Shown: positions 1-11,090 of the stretch, in pieces | Position numbering within the stretch: position 1 is the first letter of the stretch | How the letters are laid out: each line of letters begins with the position of its first letter | Source of the DNA: Rhexocercosporidium sp. MPI-PUGE-AT-0058 | Lineage: Eukaryota > Ascomycota > Leotiomycetes > Helotiales | Assembly (NCBI GenBank): GCA_020746875.1 | Contig: JAGTJL010000034.1 | Span: 62,001-126,000 of the forward strand | DNA length: 64,000 nucleotides | Direction of reading: 5' to 3' | Program-made: the position numbers and the translations under genes | Notes under the pieces: generated by a model | What the model saw: the letters and a program-made list of their open reading frames with translations, nothing else | The model's database searches: none | What the model was told of the DNA's origin: nothing

Positions 1-579
1 TGGTGACTGGATATGCTGAAGGTTTATGATTTGGATGCTTGTTTATTTTTTTTGGTTTTGTGCTTTTTACCTGCTTGCTTTCATGGTTCTGTCGAATTGC
101 TTTGGTCTTGTTCAAGAGCTGATGGTCTTGGCGACATGCTCCATGGAGTAAGCATCCAACTTCACTGGCACCTTCGAATGCATTGAAGCTTCGATTAGCC
201 ATCCCATTTCTACACATCCTCCAAGCATGCCATGTCTTGTCATTATCCCTTTATCCAAAGCTTGTTTTATCAGTCACACTGTTGCTGGAACCGGATACAC
301 ACGTGGGAGACGTTTCAATATTTCAAACCACGAGGAGGAAACCATCAGCGGCTACATGCCTTACTTGCCAAATCGTTCATTTGTCATTCATTTGTCTGGT
401 TTGTCTATGTGCATTCATCATCCACGACAGCAGCAAGGACAGCGACTTGATGCCGTCCATATCCACTCTCCAAACCTCAAAGTCTCGAGGATCCCATGCC
501 ACACCACACCCAACCACAACTTTCCTTCACACCAAGCACATAATACTCAACCCTTCCTTCCACTTCCCTTCTTAAGCTT
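1..579. other. Left-edge sequence without a clear gene
   Basis: Three short overlapping open frames occur on the plus strand, but none has protein-like composition, splice signals or a convincing start context. The C/T-rich stretch just right of it (about 480-600) is probably the 3' flank of the minus-strand gene that ends at 580. Nothing else seen. Confidence 0.5.
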
Positions 580-1828
580 TCACTCCATCCTCTTCCTAGC
601 TCTCATCAACTCACTCCACTCCCTATAACTCCTCAGGTCCTTCTCCTTTGCCCTCCCTCCCTTCCTACCACCACCCTCCTCCTCATCCCCATCAAGCATA
701 ACCTGCACCCCATTAATCCTCTCCCCGACCTTCTTACCATTAATCCACGTCGTCATATGACTCTTCATAGCCTTCGGCGCAAGGGGTGGATTCCATGTCT
801 TATCGTTCTCCTCGCTTAGAGCTGCTGTGTTGTTTGCGGGTGCGAATTTAGCTGCGCTTGAGTCTGAGACGGTGTGAGTGGTGGAGCTGATGCTTTGGCA
901 GTACATTTCTCGAAGCGTGAGATCCTGGGAGGGCTTGTATTCTTCGATTTCGTCGTCATCACCAGCGGCGGAGTCTTCGTCTTCATCCTGGTCACAGTGG
1001 TGACGAGAACGAGAATGAGATGCGTAGGATGAACCAGCAGTTGCAGTTGCAGCTGTAGAAGGATGATAAGTGGAATAGTTATCACTATTATCGGATTCGG
1101 CGATGTCGAGATCCTTCTTCTCAGTGACGGGTGTATTCGCAGGCGCCGCAATCCCAGAGCGGAGTTCCGAAGCAGGTGGTGTACAGGACATGGACAGAGA
1201 GCGATCAGGCGATGGAGCAGAGGAGCGGAATGTTCGTGGTGCTCTTTGTCTCGCGCTTCTAGGGACAGAGGAGGTGTTATTCTCAGAAACACGAACAGGA
1301 CCGGGACCAACGAATGGAGATGGCGCGTTCGATCGAGCTGCTCGTGGCCGGCGGCCAGAGAAACCTTTCATGTCAGCTCCAGAACTTGGGTCCGGAATCA
1401 TCGAAGCAGACGACGCGCTGGAGCGCTCGTTGCCTCGTCGGGAACCCATATCCGTATTCTTCATTTCCTCTCCACCAGTAACCTGACCAGGTGCTGCTTC
1501 TGTCTTCAACACAACCGTCTCAGGACCAGGACCAGGACCAACAGAAGGCGAAGGCGCATTCGATCTCGCTCTCTGATAGACCTCCCGTCTTTCCATATCC
1601 GTATCTGTATCGGGACCCATACCCATCGTCTCTCGAACGACAGATTCAGATCGACCTCGAATCGAAGGTGACGGTGCTGCGGAGCGCGCAAATCGTCCTT
1701 TATTTACTTTCTTGTCAGCATTGTTTCTTTCTTCGGGTAAGGATGCCATGGGGGAGAGAAGATGGAGACGTACGGTTGGTTCTGTGTTTGACGCCAGGGG
1801 ACCTGGTCTTGTCGTTGGGCTTAGCCAT
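580..1828 (-). CDS. Disordered hypothetical protein with RSxAPSP repeats, two exons
   Basis: Unrecognised, about 390 aa. Proposed exons are 1828-1774 and 1697-580. The 76-nt intron has a GTACGT donor and a GCTGAC branch point, and joining keeps the frame, giving an N terminus starting MAKPNDKTRSPG. A start at 1749 inside this intron is open but would begin in intron-like sequence. The N-terminal half is Ser/Pro/Arg-rich and repeats an RSxAPSP motif four times with intervening Gly-Pro runs. An acidic Ser-rich middle (DEDEDS, GDDDEIEEY) follows, then a basic C terminus ending RARKRME. No enzyme domain, signal peptide or membrane segment is visible. SP sites next to Arg suggest phosphorylation or a scaffold role; that is inference. 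Confidence 0.7.
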
Positions 1829-3144
1829 TTTGGTGATGGTGTTGTTGGTTTTGTATTTTTCTTGTTCGAAGATGAAGTTCAGGTTAAGAGGGAGGGAGGT
1901 TTTCGAGTAGTCTTAAAGCGGCAAGGGGGGAGATTAGCGAGCCATCAGATAACAAAAGCTATCTGGGGACGAACGACGCCACCAGACATTGTTACGCTTG
2001 TTCTGGAATTGATTGTATTTCTTGAATACTTTGTTGACAACAAGCTTGTGCTGCTTGTGAGAAATATACTGAAGCCACCATCATGCATCCAACACTGAAC
2101 TACTATCCAGGCGTGCTATATTCTCCGTTTGATCGACTCATTAGAGCGTAAAAACCACACGCTTGGGGAAGTCTGCCTACATGTATATCCCCGAAAGAAG
2201 TTATACCGTTCTTTAGTAACTGGCAGCTTCTCTGTCCACCATCCCGCTCACCCAGGTTCTCAATTACTATTGTTCCACGACCACAAGTTGAGGCTCTCTG
2301 CACTCTCTTTATCCTGTCACCAGTCATCGACAACAACTCTTCCAACTTCTGATATCCGACAAGATTCAATTACCCTCAAGTAAGTACATAGTGCCCGCCA
2401 CTTCCCCGCAGTACCCTCTCCCCCATCCCCACTTCCAGAAATCATCATCCACCCCTGCAGCTTAATTATCCCCAGCCCCCTTGGTCAAACCACAACCCGC
2501 TTCACTTGACCCTGCCACTTCTCCAAACTAGTAACTTCAAATAAATGATCTCACTCCAACGAAACACCACCTTCTAATCCTTGCTGGATATTCAATCGAA
2601 GAAGATCTATCATTTTCGGTCTCGGCGATGTTGTTTTCCTCGCTTAATTTGCGTCTGCCAAGATACGAAGATTCCCGTCACTTGGCAAGAACAGCATCCC
2701 CGTAGTCTATCCATGGTATTGAAAACTACTCTCATGTCCACCGGTACCATATGCATCATTTTGAGGTATCTTTAGAGTCTAGTTTTGTAATTCTGTGCAG
2801 TAAAATCGGCCGTGCCTACCAAAACCACTAATACCTGCATAGAGTTGCGTAATTTGCAAAGCCGGATGGACTTCACATTGATAAAGAGACACGGGAGCTT
2901 ACGCCATTAACAAGATCCAGTGCATTTAAAAACCTGCTGGGTTGCTCGTAGCTCCCAATGCTGCCTTCCCTTTACCGTATTTAAGGACCCAAAAGCTGCC
3001 AAAAACCCCAAGACCAATTTGTCAAATCTCAATATCCATGGGTATTTTCCTCGATCCTCCAAGCTCTCGTATGCCCATGAGAAAATGCCCCCGTCCTTCA
3101 ATGTGCTCTTCCAAGCTAGTCTTCCACTTCGCCTTAATCCAAAT
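1829..3144. other. Intergenic region between two minus-strand genes
   Basis: About 1.3 kb that should hold the promoter of the gene starting at 1828 and the 3' flank of the next gene. The short open frames here show no codon bias or splice structure. C-rich tracts near 2400-2530 could be 5' leader or promoter sequence. No RNA gene or repeat was recognised. Confidence 0.5.
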
Positions 3145-3836
3145 TCAACCCATGTCCGTATCCCGCAGACTGTTATCCTGATCCTCCATCTCCTCCGCCT
3201 TGCCCGCCTTCTCGTTGTCCACTCCCTTCTCCTTGACCCTGTTCCCGAGCTCTTCACTACTGTTTTCTTCTCGGCCCCACTCCGTTAACGTAGCTCTATC
3301 CATCAATTTAACAAGTTCCATCTCCAACCGTTCCTGCTTCTCTTTCCCCTTATATCTTCCCACCTCCGCACCCCTCCTCCCAATCCTAAATCTCAATATC
3401 CTCATCGTCTCGCGGTGAACTGGTGATAACGATGGCGATCTTTGGAAGGCAGTCGAGTGGTTAGGGTTAAGTCTTGCTGGGAGGGCAAGGCATTAGATGT
3501 AGATCCTATCGTAGTATCGTGTTGCAGAAGTTGGTTTCGGACTTCGACTTTGAAATGGAATGGAAAGAGGGAAGAGGAAGAAAGAAAGAGTGAGATATTG
3601 TTTTCCCAGATACGTACCCTGTTGGAACTCACCGCGCCGCGATCCTCTCCTCGGACTAGTTGCCGGGACGGACGATGCGCGCTTTCGCTGCTGTGGGGGA
3701 GGGCTTAATCGCTTCTTTGCTGTGAGCTTGAGATGGCGGTCATCTGCGTAGTAAACATTAAACATCAGCACCTAGCTGAGCTAGGGTCGTGGAGTAGAAG
3801 ATTTGGTGTACCTTTTGATTCTTGTCGAGGTGCCAT
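3145..3836 (-). CDS. Small three-exon hypothetical protein, about 160 aa
   Basis: Not recognised. Proposed exons are 3836-3812, 3743-3618 and 3476-3145 (483 nt, divisible by three). Intron 1 (68 nt) runs from GTACAC to a TACGCAG acceptor. Intron 2 (141 nt) runs from GTACGT to a pyrimidine-rich CCCTCCCAG acceptor with a CTAAT branch. Both junctions preserve frame. The N-terminal 50 residues are basic (RHLKLTAKKR, SPPPQQRKR, SPRRGSRRG); the C-terminal 80 are charged and probably helical (KEKQERLEMELVKLMDR, then EEMEDQDNS). This fits a small nuclear or cytoskeletal protein, but no family is claimed. A different acceptor for intron 2 near 3540 would give a shorter protein ending at 3402. Confidence 0.45.
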
Positions 3837-6361
3837 GGAGGTGGATGGTGGTAATAACTTAAATATGGATATGGATTGAGGTGTGTCTCGTGTCGAGAAT
3901 TTCGGTGTTGGGATGTTGGGATGGTGGCATAAAGGGAAGGAGCGGATGGCGAGATGCAATGGCGTGGACTTCGGTTATATTGTTGCTGGGTGGGCTTTTC
4001 TTATTGACTTCAAAAGCTTTGGTTCCTTCCGTATGACGTAGAAAATTGGTATCAACTGTAGGCAGGATGTGTCTGTTCAGAAGGAAACTAATTCGTGAGC
4101 ATCTTGCAGTAGTCTACTTGATTTGAAATAGCACACTGAGTGGAAATTGGACTTCTTGGACAGAGTAACTCCCGCAGATGACTTTTGTCGTGCAAAGCTC
4201 TAATCGACGGTAGGCATGACTCTCTCAAAGTAATGGCAAAAGTGTCTAATTCTAAGAAGAGGCTTTGTACGCAATTGCCCTTATAACTGCCCCTGCTTAC
4301 GTAGGCTAAGCACCTGCGTATACCTGTATTGCACAACAATTTTACATTTGATACAGATACATTGTTATGAGTGTGCTCGCTGTAGCCAACGTTTTATCAC
4401 AGTTTTGAGGCACAGAGTCAAACCTCCGATAAGACGATAATGTCACTGCCACCGAGGATACCCTCCCCCTTTGTGCCTATGCTCCAATTCCAACCCTTTG
4501 GTCACTAGATTGTTCCTATGGGTTCCCATAAATATTGGCATTTCATAATCCTAGGACAATTTGAATCTCCGAAAAATATAACTGGAGAAGGCATCCGGCG
4601 ACCCTGGTTCAGTCCTTCGCTAATGATTGTTTTCACATTCTGCCGTTTTCTTTTCCCTACATTGGCTCTCCGAAACTCTCTCTATTTAGGTCCACCAACT
4701 TAATCTAACCTTCATACATCTTGATTAGCAGAGTATCCGTGGAATCCTCCTGGGACAAGCTCAAACTTTGCAATCAATAAAACATTTCTCCCCATCCAAC
4801 TATTCAGAAACCAACACGGCAAGTTATATGGCATTGGCGTTCCACTCCATCCGCAAAACCCAACCAAAAGCCAACTGATCTTGCTACAGACTTAGATTGT
4901 CACTCATCACACAAGTGAACCCCAAACCTTTCAAACTCGGCTCTTGAATCCTCTCTTCTCGTGGGGGCCGCATGACATCCATTTGTATCAGTATCAAACT
5001 TCTCTATCCCGCTTAATAAAGTCTCAGCCTGAGTCCTCTTCTAGTGCAGCGTAGTCTAGGGCTTTCCCAGTAGCTTGTCCGGCTTCAGCACAAGCTATGC
5101 TGACAGCAACACACCTTCCTAGCCAATGTACTTTGGCTCCCGAACCAACAGGCAAAGTTTCGTTCGAAAGATGGATGCTTTCAAAGGTGGGACTACTCGG
5201 AGCTGACATAATTGTATATCTCAGCCAGACAGTGCCAATAGATTCTATGCATTCTATCACACGTTGAGGAATAAGAACTTACGGCAACATGACACAGATT
5301 ATGAATTTGTTCTAGGCGTCTCAACAAGTTCAAAAACGATTCACGAGTCTTGCATCTCATAGATTTAAATACCCAGCTAGTGGTCGGAGTCACCGGGTTG
5401 GATTGGCTTCTCGGGCTCTAACTAGTGTTCAAGTGGTTGCAGTTCTTGCATTTTCATTCCACAGGTGCAATGATTTTACGACGACAATTCCTACATGGCC
5501 GACTTCAGTCTGTCTGATTCAGAAAAAGAAACGGCCACCTAGGGTCCTCATCTCTAGCGGACCTGAATAAGTAAGTTGTGCTAAAGCGCCCGGGAGTATC
5601 CTTCGCAGCGACGTGATTCGCTTTCACGTGATAAAAACCCAATTGCAGGCAATCTTCGAGAGTTAAGACTTTCATATTACATAGCGCAAAGGTCTCACAT
5701 GCCCATATATGAATCTACATCTTGTAGAATTTTCCGTGCTACGGAGAAGCATTTCTGATCCTCCATCCCCTCTTAAGCGAAATGTCCAAATCCCATGTGG
5801 ACGTCGATCGACTGCCAAGCTCTATTAGGCGAGTCTCGATTTTCAGCTTCACCCACTAAGCCACTAAACCATGACTTTAAGCCTATTCAGTATCGAGACA
5901 CGTACCTAGGTACATCTGGACCACGGAGTCTCCGCGGGTGACAGGTCCCCAACTGTCAAGACCTGCCAGCCACAACCAGATTTGCATGCTGAAATTGAAG
6001 TTAGAACACCGGATGCGGACTGAAAGACATCTCTATACCGCAGACTATCAAGTGCTTCTCAGTGGCTTGCGCTATGCGCTCCTCACCATTGCTCTGGAAC
6101 TTTACTTACCAAAGTATAGAAATACTATTATCATAATAATATAGCACCGCCACCAAGCTGGAAAAAATATGCGATGTGCTGCAAAGTTGAACCTCAGCTC
6201 CAGTAGTTTGCCAGCAGCTCTATACTTGGTCAGGCCCAGTACTTGATGATAAGTATCTTTCATGGCTACTCTTTCTTTGCACCTCCTTAATACGACCCAA
6301 TTTTATCCTCTCAATTCTTGATAGATATCTCCTTCCTCCGTAGCTATTCATCAAACCTACT
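3837..6361. other. 2.5-kb gene-poor interval
   Basis: Only short open frames without coding character were found. It should contain the promoter of the minus-strand gene starting at 3836 and that of the plus-strand gene starting at 6362. No tRNA, repeat or transposon remnant was recognised. Confidence 0.5.
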
Positions 6362-8587
6362 ATGGGTTCAGAGAAAGAGCCCAGTGTTTCAGAACGACCA
6401 GTCTCGTCAGAACTAGATCTCGACATCGCAAAAGACAAAGCTAGGAACCACAGCAATGCGCAAGCAAGATTGAGAAGTAGTAGTCTACAGAATGTCGAAG
6501 AAGATGCCCATTGGTGACCAGGTTTCGTCGCAAGATTTCCATGGCTAGGACTTGGCTGTCTCCTGACGGTTCTGCTATGTGGCATCGGTTGTCTCATCAC
6601 ACTCGTTGCTGCGAACAAGAAAGCAAAATACCACTGGGGGAATCTGGCTCCGAACGTTATCGTCAACTTGTTGAACAGTGTTGCGAATCTGTGCTTCGGA
6701 ATTGCAATTACGAATGGTATTGCCATTGCATGGTGGCGAAAAACTCTTCGCGGCGCTACTATTAAACAGCTGAATCGATCATGGAAGTTTAGTAGTAGTA
6801 TCAAAGATGTGGTGTTGGGAGCGAAATATTTCAACTTCATTGCATTGGCAGCACTTGCAGCTAAGGTAAACTCGCTTTCTTTATTCCCATACGCGATGAC
6901 CTAGCTAACTATAATTAAAGCTTAAAATCATCGACGGTACACTCCTTCAAAAGGCATTCTCCCAAGAAATTCTGCCGCTGGATCTCGGACTAAATAACAA
7001 CGTAAACGGGTACGCGAATATGACCATTCCAAACACCGGCAGAATTTCCGGTGTGGAGGGCGAGAGCGGATTACTAGCCAAGAATTTCAACGATGCTCTC
7101 AAGATCTGGTTCCAAGGTGGCGGTCAACTACCCAATGCCTATTCCGGATGCGAAGGGACTTGCTATCTGCGAGTCCCAGGTGCTGGTTTTGAATTCGACT
7201 GCTCTGAGCCGCAACAGACAGCAGTCGATGCAGGTACCCAAACGTTTGATACATACACAATTCTGAAGAATGTCACTCAACCCTACAACATCACTGATTT
7301 TGACGACCTGGACTGCTCAACCGTCGGAAATGGGACTCTGCCGCCGATCTCACTCGCTGTACGCGAGAAGGAAGTCGGTGTTCGCACTGCGCCTCTCTTT
7401 CACGTCGGATTCTTCCCTGTATTCAGCGGAACAAACACATCGGCCGATGCATGGTCATATGTAAGTGTTCAGATGGACATGGAACCCAGATCAGGCGAAT
7501 GCTGATATACACACCAGGTTCAAATGACCATAAACTACACAATTTCCACCGACCAAACAAACGTCAACGTCTCCTGCCCGGGAATCAAATACTCACAAGT
7601 CTGCACCCTCCGCCCCGCCGTCGTCGAATACCCAGTCAAGATACAAAACGCCAGTAGCCTCATCACAGGCATGTCCCTCGCCGTCGACGGTCATCACTAC
7701 GACAACCAAACGTTCCATAACTTTAACTCCACGCTAAAACAACAAAACGACTTCTCCGTGAAATCATACTCAGACATATTCGAGAACCCCCTAGGCGGGG
7801 AACGAACTCGTCTTGGTGGCATCGCGCAAGGTCTACAAACATATCTCGGCAGCGATGCCATCATGCATTACGGCGCGCAAGGCTACCACCTTGAACAATC
7901 CGGAAACGCAGCTACATACCTCACCAACGACCTGGGCGTCCAAACCGGCGGGCTCGCCAATTCCGCGAACCTCTGCGGTTTCCAATAAGCAGACCCAATG
8001 GCACCGACTGATTTCGGGGCTGGGCAGAAAAAGACCCGTCTCATCGCTTTGATGCCCCAGCTCTAGTCGGCAAGATCAATCAGATCATGTTCGCCCTAGC
8101 AGTGGACATCTCCGACGAAGACGACGACAAGGACGTCGCAGCCGGCACACTAATCCGTCCAGCCTGGGTCTACCAAGACGCTATCCACTACAAGACGAAC
8201 TTCGCATTCATGTGGGGTGCTCTCGCATCGATGCTCTTCTGTATTTTCTGCGTCCTCCCCGTCTACTACGGATACTGGCAACTCGGCAGACCTGTCACAT
8301 TGGGTCCGTTCGAGATCGCGGCTGCATTCAGAGCACCGGATTTACATCACCCGATGAATGGAAATGCGCCGATTGATACGCTGATTAAAGAGGTTGGAGG
8401 GAGGAAGGTTAGGTTTGGTGAGGTGCTGGAGGGAGGTGATAAGTGGAAGATGGCAGTTGCGGAGGCGGGGATGGTAGCCGGTTTGAATGGGAATGAAGGC
8501 GCGGATCGGTCGAGCTGGAGAGTAAGTTCGCAGGGTCCGAAGAGCCCGAAGAGCCCCAGGATCCATGGAAGGCCGCTGTCTGGGTAA
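6362..8587 (+). CDS. Membrane-anchored glycoprotein, DUF3176-like layout, with in-frame TGA
   Basis: About 687 codons in exons 6362-6865, 6921-7460, 7518-7977 and 8028-8587. Introns 1 and 2 have GTAAAC and GTAAGT donors; intron 1 has a CTAAC branch. Intron 3 (50 nt, GTTTCC donor, CTGAT branch) is unusual but removes a TAA and restores frame. The layout is a short cytosolic tail, two membrane segments (PWLGLGCLLTVLLCG; NSVANLCFGIAITNG), a WWRKTLRGAT stretch, a large ectodomain with many N-glycosylation sequons and paired Cys, a last membrane helix (ASMLFCIFCVLPVYYGY) and a cytosolic tail. This resembles fungal DUF3176-type proteins of unknown function. A TGA at 6515-6517 (codon 52) interrupts the frame before the first helix. 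It could be a nonsense mutation, a sequence error, or be spliced out by a tiny intron of 42-45 nt. The gene may be a pseudogene. Confidence 0.65.
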
Positions 8588-9270
8588 ATACTTGATGCAT
8601 CATCTATGAGAACATGGGCAGGATAGAGGCGTTCTGTATGGAGAACTAGGCGATATAATCTGTGACGGTACGGGGTTTTGATATCAAAATAGTGGGTTAC
8701 TCGTAGCTCAAATTATTCCTGATCTACTACTTAGAATACAAATCACTCAATTCTCGAAGCTGTCTCAGATTGGTTTTCGCGGAAAAACATCTTCGCTCGC
8801 ACAAAAAATGCAACCGTATTGGTGAAAAGTTACCATATTACTGAAGGGCTCTTGTAACCGCATGTGGGCCAGTCTACAAGTGGCTCGGCAGAGGCACAAT
8901 TAGTCAAATGTTTGTGACATTTCTTCTGATTCAATTTGGATACAAGTCCACCATCACCATGTTATGCTTTCCATGAAACCTCCCACCAGGATCAGCGTCA
9001 CTGTGCTGAATACAAAGGCCCTCAAATGAAGGACCCAAAACCTGGTACGTACCACCCCAAACTAATCCCATCTGACCAGACAAGAAAGATGGCAAAAACG
9101 AAACACAGGAGGAGCCACTCATACTCGTGATAATACCAATCAAGAACGAAATCTCAAGTCTCAAAAAGTCCGCAATAACTCGCAGAACAGTAGAAAAATG
9201 TGACGAGTTTGGCCATACCTCCTCAATGGGTGGATGATTTACATGCCCTGCCCTGCTGTGCCAGAGACCA
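8588..9270. other. Interval between two convergent genes
   Basis: The 3' flanks of the plus-strand gene ending at 8587 and the minus-strand gene ending near 9271. The minus-strand frame stays open to 8931 without the frameshift described for that gene, but the residues past 9420 in that frame lose coding character. No other feature seen. Confidence 0.4.
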
Positions 9271-11090
9271 TCAACGACCGCTCGCCTTGTAATAATCCCA
9301 GTTGTGGCCACCAACATGGGTCCAGTACTTCTTTCTCTCTTCCTCCTTCTTGTCAGCCCACTGCTCAGGATGAAGACCCGCCTTCCACATCTCGTGTCCC
9401 TTTTCGTCAGGCTTAAGTTTTCATCGACCTCATGCTTCTTGACAGTTCTGAAGAACTCCACTGGCATCTCCATGACTCTAGCGAACTTCAGCATGCGCTC
9501 CCGTTGGAATGGGCATCGGCCAAGCTGCAAGTCACCAGTCACAACCCAGTTTTGCCAGACCTTGGCCAGCTCCCACAACTTGTCTGATGGTATGTTGATG
9601 AGATTGTTGATGTAGTCCCGGTTCACCTTGTCCCAGTCGTCGAGGTTACTCAATTCCTCGTCTAGCTCTTGGAGAATGGCGGTGAGGAGAGGTCGAAGGA
9701 AGATAGATCGGGTGTTAGACTTGGAGGGGTCCTTCGATGTGGATGGGTTGTAGCAGAGGTCATCGTCACTATCATAGCTGCTCATCGTATTTGCCTTGCT
9801 TTGGAGCACGTGTTTGAGGACACTGGAGTTGATGAAGATCTGGTCTTCGGTCAACACGACACAGCGAGAAGTGGAGTTGTTGCCAGTGGCGTTCAGGTAG
9901 AGTGTGATGGCAGTTCTGCTGGAAGATGTTAGTAAAAGAAGAAAATGAAATGATAGACAGTCATACTCTGCGGTGTCCAGTTTTGCGTTGGTCTTTCGCT
10001 TCTTCGTGAGGGGTTCCGCGGGGTTGTCACCAGCTGGTGCTGCTCTCTTGGTTGACTCGGCTCTCAACTCATTCAACTCTCTGGAATCAACCGCCTTATG
10101 CGCGCCGTCTCCTCCGATGTTCTCGGGTCGACCCATTTCTTTTGATTTACGGTGTAAGGCGGAAGTGGAGCTCGAGTTGGGAGCGGCAGGGTCAAACGTA
10201 ACACTCTTAACACTCTTAACACCCTTCACACTCTTGACGCTCCTGACGGCATTGACGTCCTTCTCAGCCGCCCGTCGCTTCTGGGTCTTCGTCCTCTTTA
10301 GGATTCCAATCTTCTTAAGTGTCTTGAAGGTATTGGTGGTCTTGCCGGTCTTGGTGGTGCAGCTGATTGGTAGAAGTTCCGCAGGTTTGACAAGAGACCC
10401 GGGGACTTCGTCTTTGCATTTAACTATTAGCCGAATGCGGTGAAAGAGGTTGCGAATGACTGGGTTGAAATGCGGAGTAGGTGATGGGGGTACAGAGACG
10501 CCAGGGAGAATAGGTTTCGCGATGCTTGATGTAATACCACCGACAGGAGGAGTTGAGAGCGACGTGATAGCAGCAGATTGATCCACCATTCCTGTAGCCG
10601 AATTGGTTTGAGCAAGGAGAGGCACGAGCGACGGGCAGGCGACAGTTTGGACTTGCTTCCCTAAGCTAGAACGGACAGTCGGAGCGGCGTTCGGCTTGAC
10701 AAGTCGAGCAGAGAGCAGACGAACAGCAGCAGCAGGCTTAAGTGCTTTGCGAGTTCCTCCTAATACGATCACGCCTTTCGCAGGAGAAGGCTTGATCTCA
10801 GACAATGCATCCAAACCTAACTTCTTCGAAGTATGCACGACCGTACCTGCGAGAGCCTCATCATTGTAGGTACCGCTATACTTGTGCTGGCGACTGCTGC
10901 GGCGAATGCCGTTGGATGTCGTCTCCACCGGGATGCGTACTGGAGGTCGATCAGGCATAGCAAGCGATGGCGATAGTATCATGTACTCAAGAGAAGCTGC
11001 TTTGGAGATTCCTGACTTGGTAGCTTTTCCGTACGGAGCGGTCTTCGCGACTTGCGCGCTCTCCATCGTGGAGGCTGTGCCTGTGGGCAT
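9271..11090 (-). CDS. Hypothetical protein with basic repeats, one intron and a probable frameshift
   Basis: Unrecognised, about 585 aa. Start chosen at 11090 (MPTGTAST); an in-frame ATG at 11222 adds 44 residues that look like leader sequence. One 48-nt intron (9966-9919) has a GTATGA donor, TTACTAAC branch and CTTCCAG acceptor. Residues 1-350 are Ser/Pro/Lys-rich and disordered, including a VKSVKGVKSVKSV repeat and a basic KKRKTNAK patch (possible nuclear signal). After the intron comes a compact acidic/aromatic region (LDDWDKVNRDYINNL, KLWELAKVWQNWVV). At a run of four A (9418-9421) coding character moves to another frame, which reads on through HPEQWADKKEEERKKYW and VGGHNWDYY to a stop at 9271. 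The unshifted frame continues to 8931. This is either a sequencing indel in a homopolymer or a real frameshift. Confidence 0.6.

Noticed and set aside
1063..1671. 202-codon plus-strand frame opposite the RSxAPSP gene
   Set aside because: Antisense shadow of the Arg/Ser-rich coding strand.
8931..9270. C-terminal extension of the 763-codon minus-strand frame
   Set aside because: Residues after 9420 in that frame are not protein-like, while the shifted frame is; kept only as an alternative.
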